Shown here: piece after piece, positions 7,337 to 15,358 of the stretch | Numbering within the stretch: position 1 is the stretch's first letter | Layout of the letters: each line of letters begins with the position of its first letter | Source of the DNA: SIG653 sp964509125 | GTDB taxonomy: Bacteria > Bacillota > Clostridia > Oscillospirales > CAG-382 | Length of the DNA stretch: 43,264 bases | Direction: 5' to 3' | Assembly (NCBI GenBank): GCA_964509125.1 | Contig: CAZDVZ010000016.1 | Span: 1 to 43,264, forward strand | Notes under the pieces: model-generated | What the model saw: the letters and a program-made list of their open reading frames with translations, nothing else | Database searches by the model: none | Told to the model about the DNA's origin: nothing | Translations under genes and position numbers: made by a program

Positions 7337-7723
7337 TTGGAAAATACAAAAGTTGCAAAAGCTTATCTCAGACAAGTTCGTATCTCACCCAGGAAAGTTC
7401 AAATCGTTCTTGATCTGATCAGAGGCAAGGATGCTGCTATGGCAGCCGCAATCCTTAAAAATACAAATAAGATCGCTTGCGAAAGCGTGGGCAAACTTTT
7501 AAAGTCTGCTATGGCTAACGCAGAAAATAACTTTGGAATGGACGTAGAAAAGCTCTACGTTGCCGAATGTTTCGTAACTCCCGGTATGCTCAAGGGAATG
7601 AAAAGAATTATGCCCAGAGCTCAGGGCAGAGCTTACAGAATCATTAAGCGCACATCTCACATAACGATCGTGCTTAAGGAAAGAGTAGCAAAGGAGGAAA
7701 TCAAGAATGGGACAGAAGGTTAA
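7337..7723 (+). CDS. rplV: 50S ribosomal protein L22 (TTG start)
   Basis: L22 has a long beta hairpin that lines the exit tunnel, where macrolide-resistance changes occur in other species. The product from the TTG is 128 aa and contains VRISPRKVQIVLDLIRGK near the N-terminus and the hairpin segment MPRAQGRAYRI before the final strand. Start: the frame is open back to 7289 inside rpsS, but the only start with a correctly placed site is the TTG at 7337, eight bases after AAGGAGG (7322-7328). No ATG is available until well inside the conserved domain. Its last 17 bp overlap rpsC. Confidence 0.95.
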   Translation: MENTKVAKAYLRQVRISPRKVQIVLDLIRGKDAAMAAAILKNTNKIACESVGKLLKSAMANAENNFGMDVEKLYVAECFVTPGMLKGMKRIMPRAQGRAYRIIKRTSHITIVLKERVAKEEIKNGTEG

Positions 7724-8372
7724 TCCTCACGGCCTTAGAGTCGGCGTAATTAAAGATTGGGATTCCCGCTGGTTTGTTGGCGATAAGGAATTTGGCGACA
7801 CACTCGTTGCTGACTATAAACTCAGAAAATTTATTAAAGAAAAAGTTAAGGCTGCAGGCGTTCCTAAGATTGAGATCGAACGTGATAACAGCAGAATCAA
7901 AGTAATTATCTACTGTGCAAAACCCGGTATCGTAATCGGCCCTAAAGGCTCCGAGATCGAAAAGCTCAAGGCAGCAATCGAAGCAGAAACCGGCATTCCT
8001 ACAAGAGTAAATGTAGCTGAAGTAAAAGCAGTTGATATGAACTCTCAGCTCGTTGCAGAAAACATTGCAACACAGCTTGAAAAACGTATTTCCTTCCGTC
8101 GTGCTATGAAACAGTCCATTGGCAGAACAATGAAAGCAGGCGCAAAGGGTATTAAAATTAAATGTTCCGGCCGTTTAGGCGGTGCTGAAATCGCAAGAAG
8201 CGAACAGTATCACGAAGGTACTATTCCCCTTCAGACATTGAGAGCTGACATCGATTACGGATTTGCGGAAGCAAATACAACTTACGGAAAGATCGGCATC
8301 AAGGTTTGGATCTACAAGGGCGAGGTTCTCCCCGAAGTAAAACGTACCTCTAACACAGAAGGAGGTAAATAA
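7707..8372 (+). CDS. rpsC: 30S ribosomal protein S3
   Basis: S3 helps form the mRNA entry channel and has helicase activity there. The 221-aa product starts MGQKVNPHGLRVGVIKDWDS, has a KH domain with the GPKG loop (about residue 72-75: VIGPKGSEIEKL), and the C-terminal domain with RTMKAGAKGIKIKCSGRLGGAEIAR. AAGGAGG sits inside the end of rplV, and the genes overlap by 17 bp, which implies coupled translation. Confidence 0.98.
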   Translation: MGQKVNPHGLRVGVIKDWDSRWFVGDKEFGDTLVADYKLRKFIKEKVKAAGVPKIEIERDNSRIKVIIYCAKPGIVIGPKGSEIEKLKAAIEAETGIPTRVNVAEVKAVDMNSQLVAENIATQLEKRISFRRAMKQSIGRTMKAGAKGIKIKCSGRLGGAEIARSEQYHEGTIPLQTLRADIDYGFAEANTTYGKIGIKVWIYKGEVLPEVKRTSNTEGGK

Positions 8373-8374
8373 TC

Positions 8375-8788
8375 ATGTTAATGCCAAAACGTGTTAAATA
8401 CAGACGTGTACAAAGAGGCCGTCTCACAGGTAAAGCTATGAGAGGCAACAAAATAAGCAACGGTAAGTTTGGCTTGGTTGCAATGGAGCCTGCATGGATC
8501 ACGAGCAATCAGATTGAAGCAGCCCGTGTTGCTATGACAAGATACGTCAAAAGAGGCGGTACCGTTTGGATCAAAATATTCCCCGATAAGCCTATAACAG
8601 AAAAACCCGCTGAAACCCGTATGGGTTCCGGTAAAGGTAGCCCTGAATACTGGGTAGCAGTTGTTAAGCCCGGTAGAGTTCTCTTTGAGATGGATGGTAT
8701 TTCTGAAGAACAGGCAAGGGAAGCCATGCGTCTTGCATCCCATAAACTTCCTATCAAATGCAAGTTTATGGTTAAGGACGCTGAGTAA
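8375..8788 (+). CDS. rplP: 50S ribosomal protein L16
   Basis: L16 helps position the A-site tRNA in the large subunit. The 137-aa product begins MLMPKRVKYRRVQRGRLTGK and contains VWIKIFPDKPITEKPAETRMGSGKG and the C-terminal LPIKCKFM. GGAGGT precedes the ATG at 8375; the ATG at 8381 is possible, but the first start matches the family N-terminus. It is only 2 bp downstream of rpsC. Confidence 0.98.
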   Translation: MLMPKRVKYRRVQRGRLTGKAMRGNKISNGKFGLVAMEPAWITSNQIEAARVAMTRYVKRGGTVWIKIFPDKPITEKPAETRMGSGKGSPEYWVAVVKPGRVLFEMDGISEEQAREAMRLASHKLPIKCKFMVKDAE

Positions 8789-8805
8789 TTAGGAGGCAGT
8801 GATCA

Positions 8806-9009
8806 ATGAATATATCCGAAATCAGAGAAATGTCTTCAACTCAGCTCGAAAAAGAGTTGATGGACCAGAAAAAAGCACTCTTTAACCTTCGTTTTCAACA
8901 TTCCATCAATCAGTTGGACAACCCCATGAAGCTGGTTGAAACTAAGAAAACTATAGCTCGTATCCTCACAGTTCTTCGTGAACGTCAAAATGAGACCGAT
9001 GCTGAGTAA
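8806..9009 (+). CDS. rpmC: 50S ribosomal protein L29
   Basis: L29 is a small helical protein next to L23 at the exit tunnel. The 67-aa product consists of two predicted helices, with the family motif LMDQKKALFNLRFQ in the first and NPMKLVETKKTIARILTVLRER in the second. AGGAGG lies ahead of the ATG. It lies between rplP and rpsQ, as in all Firmicutes spc clusters. Confidence 0.97.
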   Translation: MNISEIREMSSTQLEKELMDQKKALFNLRFQHSINQLDNPMKLVETKKTIARILTVLRERQNETDAE

Positions 9010-9031
9010 CTTACGAAAGGAGTAACGAAGA

Positions 9032-9286
9032 ATGGAAAGAGCTCTCAGAAAAACAAGAGTAGGTACTGTAGTAAGTACAAAAATGGATAAAACCATCGTT
9101 GTAGCCATGACAGACTACGTAAAGCACGGACTTTACAACAAGTTTATTAAACGTACAGTTAAATACAAAGCACACGACGAAATGAACGAGTGCGGCGTAG
9201 GCGACAAAGTAGAAATTATGGAAACAAGACCCCTTTCTAAAGAAAAAAGATGGCGTCTCGTTAGAATTATAGAAAAGGCTAAATAA
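9032..9286 (+). CDS. rpsQ: 30S ribosomal protein S17
   Basis: S17 is a primary 16S rRNA-binding protein with an OB fold. The 84-aa product has VGTVVSTKMDKTIVVAM near the N-terminus, the YNKFIKRTVKYKAHDE segment, and the closing VEIMETRPLSKEKRWRLVRI. AAAGGAG precedes the ATG, 22 bp after rpmC. Confidence 0.98.
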   Translation: MERALRKTRVGTVVSTKMDKTIVVAMTDYVKHGLYNKFIKRTVKYKAHDEMNECGVGDKVEIMETRPLSKEKRWRLVRIIEKAK

Positions 9287-9314
9287 GCCGCAAAGTAATT
9301 AAGGAGGTACATTC

Positions 9315-9683
9315 ATGATACAGCAACAATCCTTTATGAAGGTTGCCGATAACACCGGCGCTAAAGAGCTGATGTGCATCCGCGTACTCGGCGGCACAGG
9401 CAGAAGATATGCCGGCGTTGGTGATGTTATAATTGCTTCTGTAAAGAAAGCAGCACCCGGCGGCGATGTAAAAAAAGGCGAAGTAGTTAAAGCTGTTGTG
9501 GTTAGAACAGTTAAAAGCATCAGACGCGAAGATGGCTCATACGTTAAATTTGATGAAAACGCAGCAGTTCTTATTAAAGAAGACAAAAACCCCAGAGGAA
9601 CCCGTATTTTTGGGCCTGTGGCAAGGGAGTTACGTGACAGAGATTATATGAAAATTCTCTCTTTGGCTCCCGAAGTTGTATAA
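9315..9683 (+). CDS. rplN: 50S ribosomal protein L14
   Basis: L14 contacts the small subunit at an intersubunit bridge and is the docking site for the silencing factor RsfS. The 122-aa length is exactly that of the family. It starts MIQQQSFMKVADNTGAKELMCIRVLGG and ends with GPVARELRDRDYMKILSLAPEVV. AAGGAGG precedes the ATG, 28 bp after rpsQ. Confidence 0.98.
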   Translation: MIQQQSFMKVADNTGAKELMCIRVLGGTGRRYAGVGDVIIASVKKAAPGGDVKKGEVVKAVVVRTVKSIRREDGSYVKFDENAAVLIKEDKNPRGTRIFGPVARELRDRDYMKILSLAPEVV

Positions 9684-9700
9684 TTGGGGAGGCGTAAGAG

Positions 9701-10060
9701 ATGTTTGGTAAAAATAAAAAAGCGGCAAAACCGCAAAAGATGCATGTTAAAACCGGTGACCAGGTTATCGTAGTTTCCGGTAAGTACGCAAACGGCGACA
9801 AGCCGGTTATTGGTAAAGTTCTTGAAGTTTCCAAAAAAGAAGGCAAGATTATCGTTGAAGGCGTACACATCATTACAAAGCACGTTAAACCTCGCAGACA
9901 AGGCGAAGCGGGCGGCATCGTAAAGACCGAAGGCGCTATTTACGCATCTAAAGTTATGCTTTACTGTCCCAAATGCGATAAAGGTGTTAGAGTTCGTCAC
10001 ATAAACAAAGAAACAGGTGCAAAAGGCCGTTTCTGTGTTAAGTGCGGCGAAAGCCTTTAA
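9701..10060 (+). CDS. rplX: 50S ribosomal protein L24
   Basis: L24 is one of the two assembly initiators of the large subunit and carries a KOW RNA-binding motif. The 119-aa product has KTGDQVIVVSGK (KOW start, about residues 17-28), VKPRRQGEAGGIVKTEGAI, and a C-terminal pair of CxxC knuckles (C89/C92 and C112/C115) that probably bind zinc, as in many Firmicutes. An extra short basic extension (GKNKKAAKPQK) precedes the KOW domain. Confidence 0.97.
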   Translation: MFGKNKKAAKPQKMHVKTGDQVIVVSGKYANGDKPVIGKVLEVSKKEGKIIVEGVHIITKHVKPRRQGEAGGIVKTEGAIYASKVMLYCPKCDKGVRVRHINKETGAKGRFCVKCGESL

Positions 10061-10075
10061 TTAGGAGGTTTTGAA

Positions 10076-10615
10076 ATGTCAAGATTGAACGAATATTATA
10101 AGAACGAAGTTAGAGATGCTCTTATGAAGAAGTTCAACTACTCAAGCCCAATGCAAATTCCTAAGCTTGATAAAGTAGTTGTTAACATCGGCGTTGGCGA
10201 AGCTAAGGATAATCCCAAAGCTTTGGAAAGCGCAATGAACGATTTGGGCATCATCACCGGTCAAAAAGCTATTGCAACAACAGCTAAAAAGTCTATCTCC
10301 AACTTCAAGTTGAGAGCAGGCTCTAAAATCGGTGCAAAAGTTACGCTCAGAGGCGAAAGAATGTATGAATTTGTAGACAAATTCTTCAACATCTCTCTCC
10401 CCAGAGTTAGAGACTTTAAAGGAATTAATCCCAATGCTTTTGACGGCAGAGGAAACTATTCCGTAGGCATTAAAGAACAGCTTATCTTCCCTGAAATCGA
10501 GTATGATAAAATCGACAAGATCAGAGGCATGGATATAGTATTTGTTACCACGGCAACAAACGATGAAGAAGCAAAAGAACTTCTTGCACTTCTCGGCGCG
10601 CCGTTTGCGAAGTAA
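10076..10615 (+). CDS. rplE: 50S ribosomal protein L5
   Basis: L5 binds 5S rRNA and contacts the P-site tRNA. The 179-aa product has the family length and the conserved KVVVNIGVGEA, GQKAIATTAKKSISNFKLR and DFKGINPNAFDGRGNYSVGIKEQ. AGGAGG precedes the ATG, 15 bp after rplX. Gene order L14-L24-L5-S14 is standard for the spc operon. Confidence 0.98.
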   Translation: MSRLNEYYKNEVRDALMKKFNYSSPMQIPKLDKVVVNIGVGEAKDNPKALESAMNDLGIITGQKAIATTAKKSISNFKLRAGSKIGAKVTLRGERMYEFVDKFFNISLPRVRDFKGINPNAFDGRGNYSVGIKEQLIFPEIEYDKIDKIRGMDIVFVTTATNDEEAKELLALLGAPFAK

Positions 10616-10627
10616 GGAGGCACTGCA

Positions 10628-10813
10628 ATGGCAAAAACATCAATGAAAATTAAACAGCAAAGACCTCAAAAATTCTCCACAAGAGAATATAACAGATGTA
10701 AGATTTGCGGTAGACCTCACGCTTATCTCCGCAAGTTCGGTATCTGCCGTATCTGCTTCAGAAACTTGGCTTACAGTGGACAGATACCCGGCGTTAAGAA
10801 GGCCAGCTGGTAA
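10628..10813 (+). CDS. rpsZ: 30S ribosomal protein S14, zinc-binding (type Z)
   Basis: S14 lies in the head of the 30S subunit. The 61-aa product is the short C+ form: it has a zinc knuckle CKIC (C24, C27) and CRIC (C40, C43), and ends SGQIPGVKKASW. Many Firmicutes carry a second, zinc-free S14 elsewhere for zinc starvation; none is in this window. AAGGAGG overlaps the rplE stop codon. Confidence 0.98.
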   Translation: MAKTSMKIKQQRPQKFSTREYNRCKICGRPHAYLRKFGICRICFRNLAYSGQIPGVKKASW

Positions 10814-10837
10814 AATCAAACAGGAGGAGATAATTAA

Positions 10838-11236
10838 ATGCAAGTTACAGACGTTGTAGCAGATATGCTTACAAGAATCCGCAACGCTAATTCTGAAAAA
10901 CATGCAAGCGTTATGGTACCTGCTTCCAATCTTAAAAAGGCTATAGCTCAGATCCTGCTTGATGAAGGCTATATCAAGTCTTACGAAGTAGAAGAAGACG
11001 GAAAACAGGGAATTATAAAAATAGCTCTTAAATACGGCGAAGGTAAGTCCAGGATTATTTCCGGACTTCGCAGAGTATCCAAACCCGGTCTTAGAATCTA
11101 CGCTTCCAGCGCAGACCTCCCTAAGGTAAGAAACGGTTTGGGAATCGCTATAATATCAACTTCTAAGGGCGTTATGACCGACAAAGAAGCTCGCAAAGCC
11201 GGAATCGGCGGCGAAGTGCTTGCTTTTGTTTGGTAG
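10838..11236 (+). CDS. rpsH: 30S ribosomal protein S8
   Basis: S8 is a primary 16S rRNA-binding protein, and in enterobacteria it represses the spc operon. The 132-aa product begins MQVTDVVADMLTRIRNAN, has the loop SRIISGLRRVSKPGLRIY, and ends with the typical ISTSKGVMTDKEARKAGIGGEVLAFVW. AGGAGG precedes the ATG, 24 bp after rpsZ. Confidence 0.98.
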   Translation: MQVTDVVADMLTRIRNANSEKHASVMVPASNLKKAIAQILLDEGYIKSYEVEEDGKQGIIKIALKYGEGKSRIISGLRRVSKPGLRIYASSADLPKVRNGLGIAIISTSKGVMTDKEARKAGIGGEVLAFVW

Positions 11237-11249
11237 GAAGGAGAAAGAG

Positions 11250-11795
11250 ATGTCGAGAATAGGAAAAATGCCGATAACATTGACATCCGGAGTTGATGTT
11301 ACCATTGGTGAAGGTAATGTTGTAACCGTAAAAGGTCCCAAGGGTACTTTGACCCGCAAACTTAACGGCGATATGATCATTACAAAGGACGGATCCGTTA
11401 TCACTGTATCCCGTCCCACTGATAATAAAGAACACAGATCCCTTCACGGACTTACAAGAACTCTTCTTGCTAATATGGTAGAAGGTGTATCCAATGGTTT
11501 TTCTAAAGAGCTTGAAATCAACGGTGTTGGTTATAAAGCAGCTCTTCAGGGCAAGCAGCTTGTGCTTAACCTTGGTTATTCGCACCCCATCAATGTTGAT
11601 ACCCCCGACGGGATCACATTTGAAGTACCTTCACCTTTGAAGATAATAATCAAAGGCGCAGACAAACAGCAAGTTGGTCAGGTAGCTTCCGAAATCAGAG
11701 GTTACAGACCTCCGGAACCATACCTTGGCAAGGGCGTTAAGTACGTTGATGAAAAAATCAGACGTAAGGCCGGCAAGTCCGGTAAGTCCAAGTAA
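11250..11795 (+). CDS. rplF: 50S ribosomal protein L6
   Basis: L6 lies near the factor-binding stalk base and is made of two copies of the same fold. The product is 181 aa, starting MSRIGKMPI. It has VTVKGPKGTLTRKL in domain one and ends with EIRGYRPPEPYLGKGVKYVDE and KAGKSGKSK. The frame is open further upstream into rpsH, but GGAAGGAG (11236-11243) points to the ATG at 11250, which matches the family N-terminus. Confidence 0.97.
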   Translation: MSRIGKMPITLTSGVDVTIGEGNVVTVKGPKGTLTRKLNGDMIITKDGSVITVSRPTDNKEHRSLHGLTRTLLANMVEGVSNGFSKELEINGVGYKAALQGKQLVLNLGYSHPINVDTPDGITFEVPSPLKIIIKGADKQQVGQVASEIRGYRPPEPYLGKGVKYVDEKIRRKAGKSGKSK

Positions 11796-11813
11796 TATAG
11801 GAGGACAGGATAA

Positions 11814-12173
11814 ATGGTTAGTCGTTCTGACAGTAATAAACAGAGACTCCGTAGACATAAGAGAGTCAGAAGCAAAATTTTCGGTACAGCACAAAGACCC
11901 AGATTTGATGTATATCGTTCTGAGAACAACATTTATGTTCAGGTCATCGATGACGAAGCCGGCGTAACATTGGTTTCCGCAAGCAGCACCGAAAAAGAAT
12001 ATAAAGCGCTTCCCGGAAATAAAGAAACAGCCGCTATAATCGGCAAGGTTGCAGCTGAGAGAGCTCTCAAAAAGGGTATCACAGAGGTTGTGTTTGACAG
12101 AGGCGGTTACCTCTATCACGGACGTGTTCAAGCGTTGGCAGAAGCCGCACGTGAAGCCGGCCTTAAGTTCTGA
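11814..12173 (+). CDS. rplR: 50S ribosomal protein L18
   Basis: L18 binds 5S rRNA together with L5. The 119-aa product has an arginine- and lysine-rich start (NKQRLRRHKRVRSKIFGTAQRPR), the core VFRS-type segment (here VYRSENNIYVQVIDD), and the closing FDRGGYLYHGRVQALAEAAREAGLKF. AGGAGG precedes the ATG. Confidence 0.98.
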   Translation: MVSRSDSNKQRLRRHKRVRSKIFGTAQRPRFDVYRSENNIYVQVIDDEAGVTLVSASSTEKEYKALPGNKETAAIIGKVAAERALKKGITEVVFDRGGYLYHGRVQALAEAAREAGLKF

Positions 12174-12190
12174 GAAAGGAGAATGATATT

Positions 12191-12703
12191 ATGGCTATCA
12201 AAAATAACAAAATAGACTATAGCGTTCTCGAACTCAAAGAAACGCTTATCCACACAAAAGGCGTTTCCAAAACAGTTAAGGGCGGTAGAATCAGAAGATT
12301 TTCTGCATTGGTAGTAGTTGGTGACGGAAACGGTCATGTAGGCTACGGACTTGGCAAAGCTGCTGAAGTTCCTGATGCTATTAGAAAGGCTTTTGATGAA
12401 GCAAGAAAGAACATCGTTCACGTATCCCTTAAGGGAACAACGATTCCTCACGAAATAATCGGTGAGTTTGGCGCAGGCAGAGTTCTTCTCAAACCCGCTG
12501 CACCCGGTACCGGTATCATCGCAGGCGGCACAATGAGAGCAGTTCTCGAAGTTGCAGGCATTCGTGATATTCGTGGTAAGTCTCTCCGTTCCAACAACCC
12601 CACAAATGTTGTAAAAGCTACTTTCGAAGCATTGAAAGAACTTCGTACAGCGGAAGAGGTTGCTGCTATCCGTGGAAAGACTGTTGAAGAGATTTTAAAG
12701 TAA
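12191..12703 (+). CDS. rpsE: 30S ribosomal protein S5
   Basis: S5 acts in decoding accuracy and helps form the mRNA entry channel; spectinomycin-resistance changes occur in its N-terminal loop in other species. The 170-aa product has KTVKGGRIRRFSALVVVGDG (loop, about residues 30-50), GYGLGKAAEVPDAIRKA, and the C-terminal LRSNNPTNVVKATFEAL. AAAGGAG precedes the ATG. Confidence 0.98.
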   Translation: MAIKNNKIDYSVLELKETLIHTKGVSKTVKGGRIRRFSALVVVGDGNGHVGYGLGKAAEVPDAIRKAFDEARKNIVHVSLKGTTIPHEIIGEFGAGRVLLKPAAPGTGIIAGGTMRAVLEVAGIRDIRGKSLRSNNPTNVVKATFEALKELRTAEEVAAIRGKTVEEILK

Positions 12704-12716
12704 GGAGTGAGATGTA

Positions 12717-12896
12717 ATGGCAAACGTAAAGATTACCCTTAAGAAGAGTTTGATCGGTCGTTTGGAAAAACAGATTCTTACAGCACGTTCACTCGGACTC
12801 CGTAAGATCGGTGATTCTAAGGTAATTGCTCTTGACGATAGCGTTAAAGGCAAGATCAATGTTATTTCTCACCTTGTAAGCGTTGAAGAAGTTTAA
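12717..12896 (+). CDS. rpmD: 50S ribosomal protein L30
   Basis: A 59-aa product, the normal size for L30, which is easily missed because it is short. It reads MANVKITLKKSLIGRLEKQ at the start, then the signature ARSLGLRKIGDS, and ends with INVISHLVSVEEV. TAAGGAGTGAG, overlapping the rpsE stop, supplies the ribosome binding site. It lies between rpsE and rplO, as in all spc operons that contain L30. Confidence 0.97.
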   Translation: MANVKITLKKSLIGRLEKQILTARSLGLRKIGDSKVIALDDSVKGKINVISHLVSVEEV

Positions 12897-12926
12897 AACA
12901 AACTTTGATTAAGGAGGAAACCAATT

Positions 12927-13367
12927 ATGAAGCTTTTTGAGCTTTCACCTGCTCCCGGTTCAACAAAGCCCAAGTATAGAAAGGGCAGAGGTATCGGAAG
13001 CGGCAACGGAAAGACAGCCGGTAAGGGTCACAAAGGCCAAAACGCACGTTCTGGCGGTGGCGTTAGACCCGGATTTGAAGGCGGTCAGCTTCCCATATAC
13101 AGAAGACTCCCCAAGAGAGGCTTCACAAACCATTTTGCAAAACATTATGCAATAATTAATGTTGGCGATTTGGATGTTTTCGAAAACGGCACCGAAGTTA
13201 CTTTGGAAATGCTCGTAGAAAACAGAATTATCCGTAAGGAACTTGATGGACTTAAAGTTCTCGGTGATGGTGAACTTACAAAGTCTCTTACAGTAAAAGC
13301 AAAGATATTCTCTGCATCTGCAAAGGAAAAAATTGAAGCCGCCGGAGGAAAGGCAGAGGAGGTATAA
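12927..13367 (+). CDS. rplO: 50S ribosomal protein L15
   Basis: L15 is a late-assembly protein whose extended, glycine-rich N-terminus threads through 23S rRNA. The 146-aa product has that region (KGRGIGSGNGKTAGKGHKGQ, about residues 19-38, then ARSGGGVRPGFEGGQLPIYRRLPKRGF) and a globular C-terminus ending SAKEKIEAAGGKAEEV. AAGGAGG precedes the ATG. The end of the gene carries the ribosome binding site for secY. Confidence 0.98.
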   Translation: MKLFELSPAPGSTKPKYRKGRGIGSGNGKTAGKGHKGQNARSGGGVRPGFEGGQLPIYRRLPKRGFTNHFAKHYAIINVGDLDVFENGTEVTLEMLVENRIIRKELDGLKVLGDGELTKSLTVKAKIFSASAKEKIEAAGGKAEEV

Positions 13368-13368
13368 G

Positions 13369-14661
13369 ATGCTACAAACATTAAAGAATGCGTGGAAAGT
13401 TGTTGAATTAAAAAAGAAGCTTATTTTCACAGCAATTATATTGATCCTTTATCGTTTGGGTTGCGCTATACCTGTTCCGTTTGTTGACAGTTCTGTAATT
13501 TCCGAGTGGTTTGCAGATGCCAAAAACAGTGATAACCTTTTGGGATATTTTCAAACCATTAACGGCGAGGCGTTCTCGCAGGCAACATTGTTTGCATTGT
13601 CTATCTCTCCGTATATCACGGCATCCATTGTAATGCAGCTTCTTTCAGTAGCCATTCCTGCACTTGAACGTATGAGTAAGGAAGGTCCTGAAGGACAGAA
13701 AAAAATATCACAGATCACTCGTTATGTAACAGTGGTTTTGGCTCTCGTAACAGCATTTGGTTACTATAAGACCCTTGATTCACGTGGGGCTGTCCAAACA
13801 GTTGGAGACTCCAAATTATTTGTAGGGCTTGTAATTGTAATGTCTTACTGCGCCGGTGCTTCTCTCATTATGTGGCTCGGCGAGAAAATCAATGATAACG
13901 GTATCGGTAACGGTATCTCCATGATACTTTTTGTAAACATCGTTTCCAGTTTCCCTGCAATGTTCCGGCGTGCTGTGAGCCTTGTTGATTCCGATGTTAA
14001 GTTTATCATTTCCGTAATTGCGATCCTTGTAATTATGGTAGCTATAGTATTCTTCGTAGTTTGGATTACAAACTCCGAAAGAAGAATTCCCATTCAGTAT
14101 GCAAAACGTCAAGTTGGCAGAAAAGTTTACGGCGGATCAAGCACATATCTTCCTATCAAGCTTAACATGAGCGGTGTTATGCCTATCATTTTTGCTCAGT
14201 CTATTGTTGCTCTCCCCTCAACTCTTGCATTGATATTTGGATGGAATACAGATGAAGGCTTCTTTAAGTATTTCTCAATGACATCATATATCGGAGTTGC
14301 AGTTAACTTCCTTCTCATTATTGCGTTTTCATATTTCTACATTACTATTTCCTTTAACCCTGTTGAGGTAGCTAATAACCTTAAGAAAAACGGCGGTGCA
14401 ATTACAGGCATTCGTCCGGGTAAACCCACTACCGATTATATTGTTAAGGTTCTTAACAGAATTACTCTTATTGGTGCGTTGTTCCTCGGCTTTATTGCCG
14501 TGTTCCCGCAGATTATCTACTGGCTCTTCCCCAATTCCGGAATGTCCAGCTTAGTATTCGGCGGATCTTCATTGCTCATCGTAGTAGGTGTTATTCTTGA
14601 AACATTCCGTGAGCTTGAAGGACAGATCACAATGCGTAATTATAAGGGATTCCTTAATTAA
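13369..14661 (+). CDS. secY: Protein translocase subunit SecY
   Basis: SecY is the ten-helix channel of the Sec export pathway in the cytoplasmic membrane; it would export the large surface proteins encoded later in this window. The product is 430 aa with ten hydrophobic helices. Typical segments are CAIPVPFVD after helix 1, the plug-side SPYITASIVMQLL, GGSSTYLPIKLNMSGVMPIIFAQS and the C-terminal NYKGFLN. The frame extends upstream, but GAGGAGG and the family N-terminus place the start at ATG 13369, 1 bp after the rplO stop. Confidence 0.97.
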   Translation: MLQTLKNAWKVVELKKKLIFTAIILILYRLGCAIPVPFVDSSVISEWFADAKNSDNLLGYFQTINGEAFSQATLFALSISPYITASIVMQLLSVAIPALERMSKEGPEGQKKISQITRYVTVVLALVTAFGYYKTLDSRGAVQTVGDSKLFVGLVIVMSYCAGASLIMWLGEKINDNGIGNGISMILFVNIVSSFPAMFRRAVSLVDSDVKFIISVIAILVIMVAIVFFVVWITNSERRIPIQYAKRQVGRKVYGGSSTYLPIKLNMSGVMPIIFAQSIVALPSTLALIFGWNTDEGFFKYFSMTSYIGVAVNFLLIIAFSYFYITISFNPVEVANNLKKNGGAITGIRPGKPTTDYIVKVLNRITLIGALFLGFIAVFPQIIYWLFPNSGMSSLVFGGSSLLIVVGVILETFRELEGQITMRNYKGFLN

Positions 14662-14673
14662 GAGGCAAAAAGT

Positions 14674-15318
14674 ATGTATAATCTTATAATGTTTGGCCCT
14701 CCCGGCGCGGGTAAGGGCACGCAAGCTAAAATAATAAGCAAGCAGTTGGGCATCCCTGCAATATCTACAGGTGAAATGATCCGTGCTGCGATTAAGGCTT
14801 CCACGCCAATGGGTGTGGCGGCACAAAAGTATACAGAGTCGGGTGCCCTTGTCCCTGATGAAGTTGTTATCGGAATCATCAAAGAGCGTTTAGCTGAGGA
14901 TGATTGTAAAGGCGGCTTCATTTTAGACGGATTCCCGAGAACTATCCCCCAAGCAGAGGCTCTCTCAAATATGGGAGTCCAAATAACTAAGGTAATTTCG
15001 TTTGAAGTAACTGATAACGCTATCGTTGATCGTATGAGCGGAAGAAGACTTTGCTCTGTTTGCAGTGCGTCTTACCATGTTAAGTATGCGCCATCCAAAG
15101 TTGAAGGCAAATGCGACTCATGCGGCGGTGAATTGATCATCCGCAAAGACGATAGAAAAGATGTTGTTGAAAGCAGACTTGAAACATACCACAGCGAAAC
15201 CGAACCGCTAAAAGCCTTTTATCAAAAAATGGGACTTTTATCCGTTATTGACGGAGAAGGCAAGGTTGAGGATGTGTCTGCCAGAGCTTTTGAAGCTTTG
15301 GGTGTAGAAATCAAGTAA
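14674..15318 (+). CDS. adk: Adenylate kinase (lid-zinc type)
   Basis: It converts ATP and AMP to two ADP in the cytoplasm. The 214-aa product has the P-loop GPPGAGKGT (residues 8-16), the AMP-site segment STGEMIRAA, and the long lid with four cysteines (C127, C130, C147, C150) that bind structural zinc in Gram-positive enzymes. DGFPRT marks the core. AAGAGG precedes the ATG. Its position between secY and map is the usual Firmicutes one. Confidence 0.98.
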   Translation: MYNLIMFGPPGAGKGTQAKIISKQLGIPAISTGEMIRAAIKASTPMGVAAQKYTESGALVPDEVVIGIIKERLAEDDCKGGFILDGFPRTIPQAEALSNMGVQITKVISFEVTDNAIVDRMSGRRLCSVCSASYHVKYAPSKVEGKCDSCGGELIIRKDDRKDVVESRLETYHSETEPLKAFYQKMGLLSVIDGEGKVEDVSARAFEALGVEIK

Positions 15319-15358
15319 GTTGTGACGGTTGAATGCGTAAGTCGAAAGGAAGAGCGGT

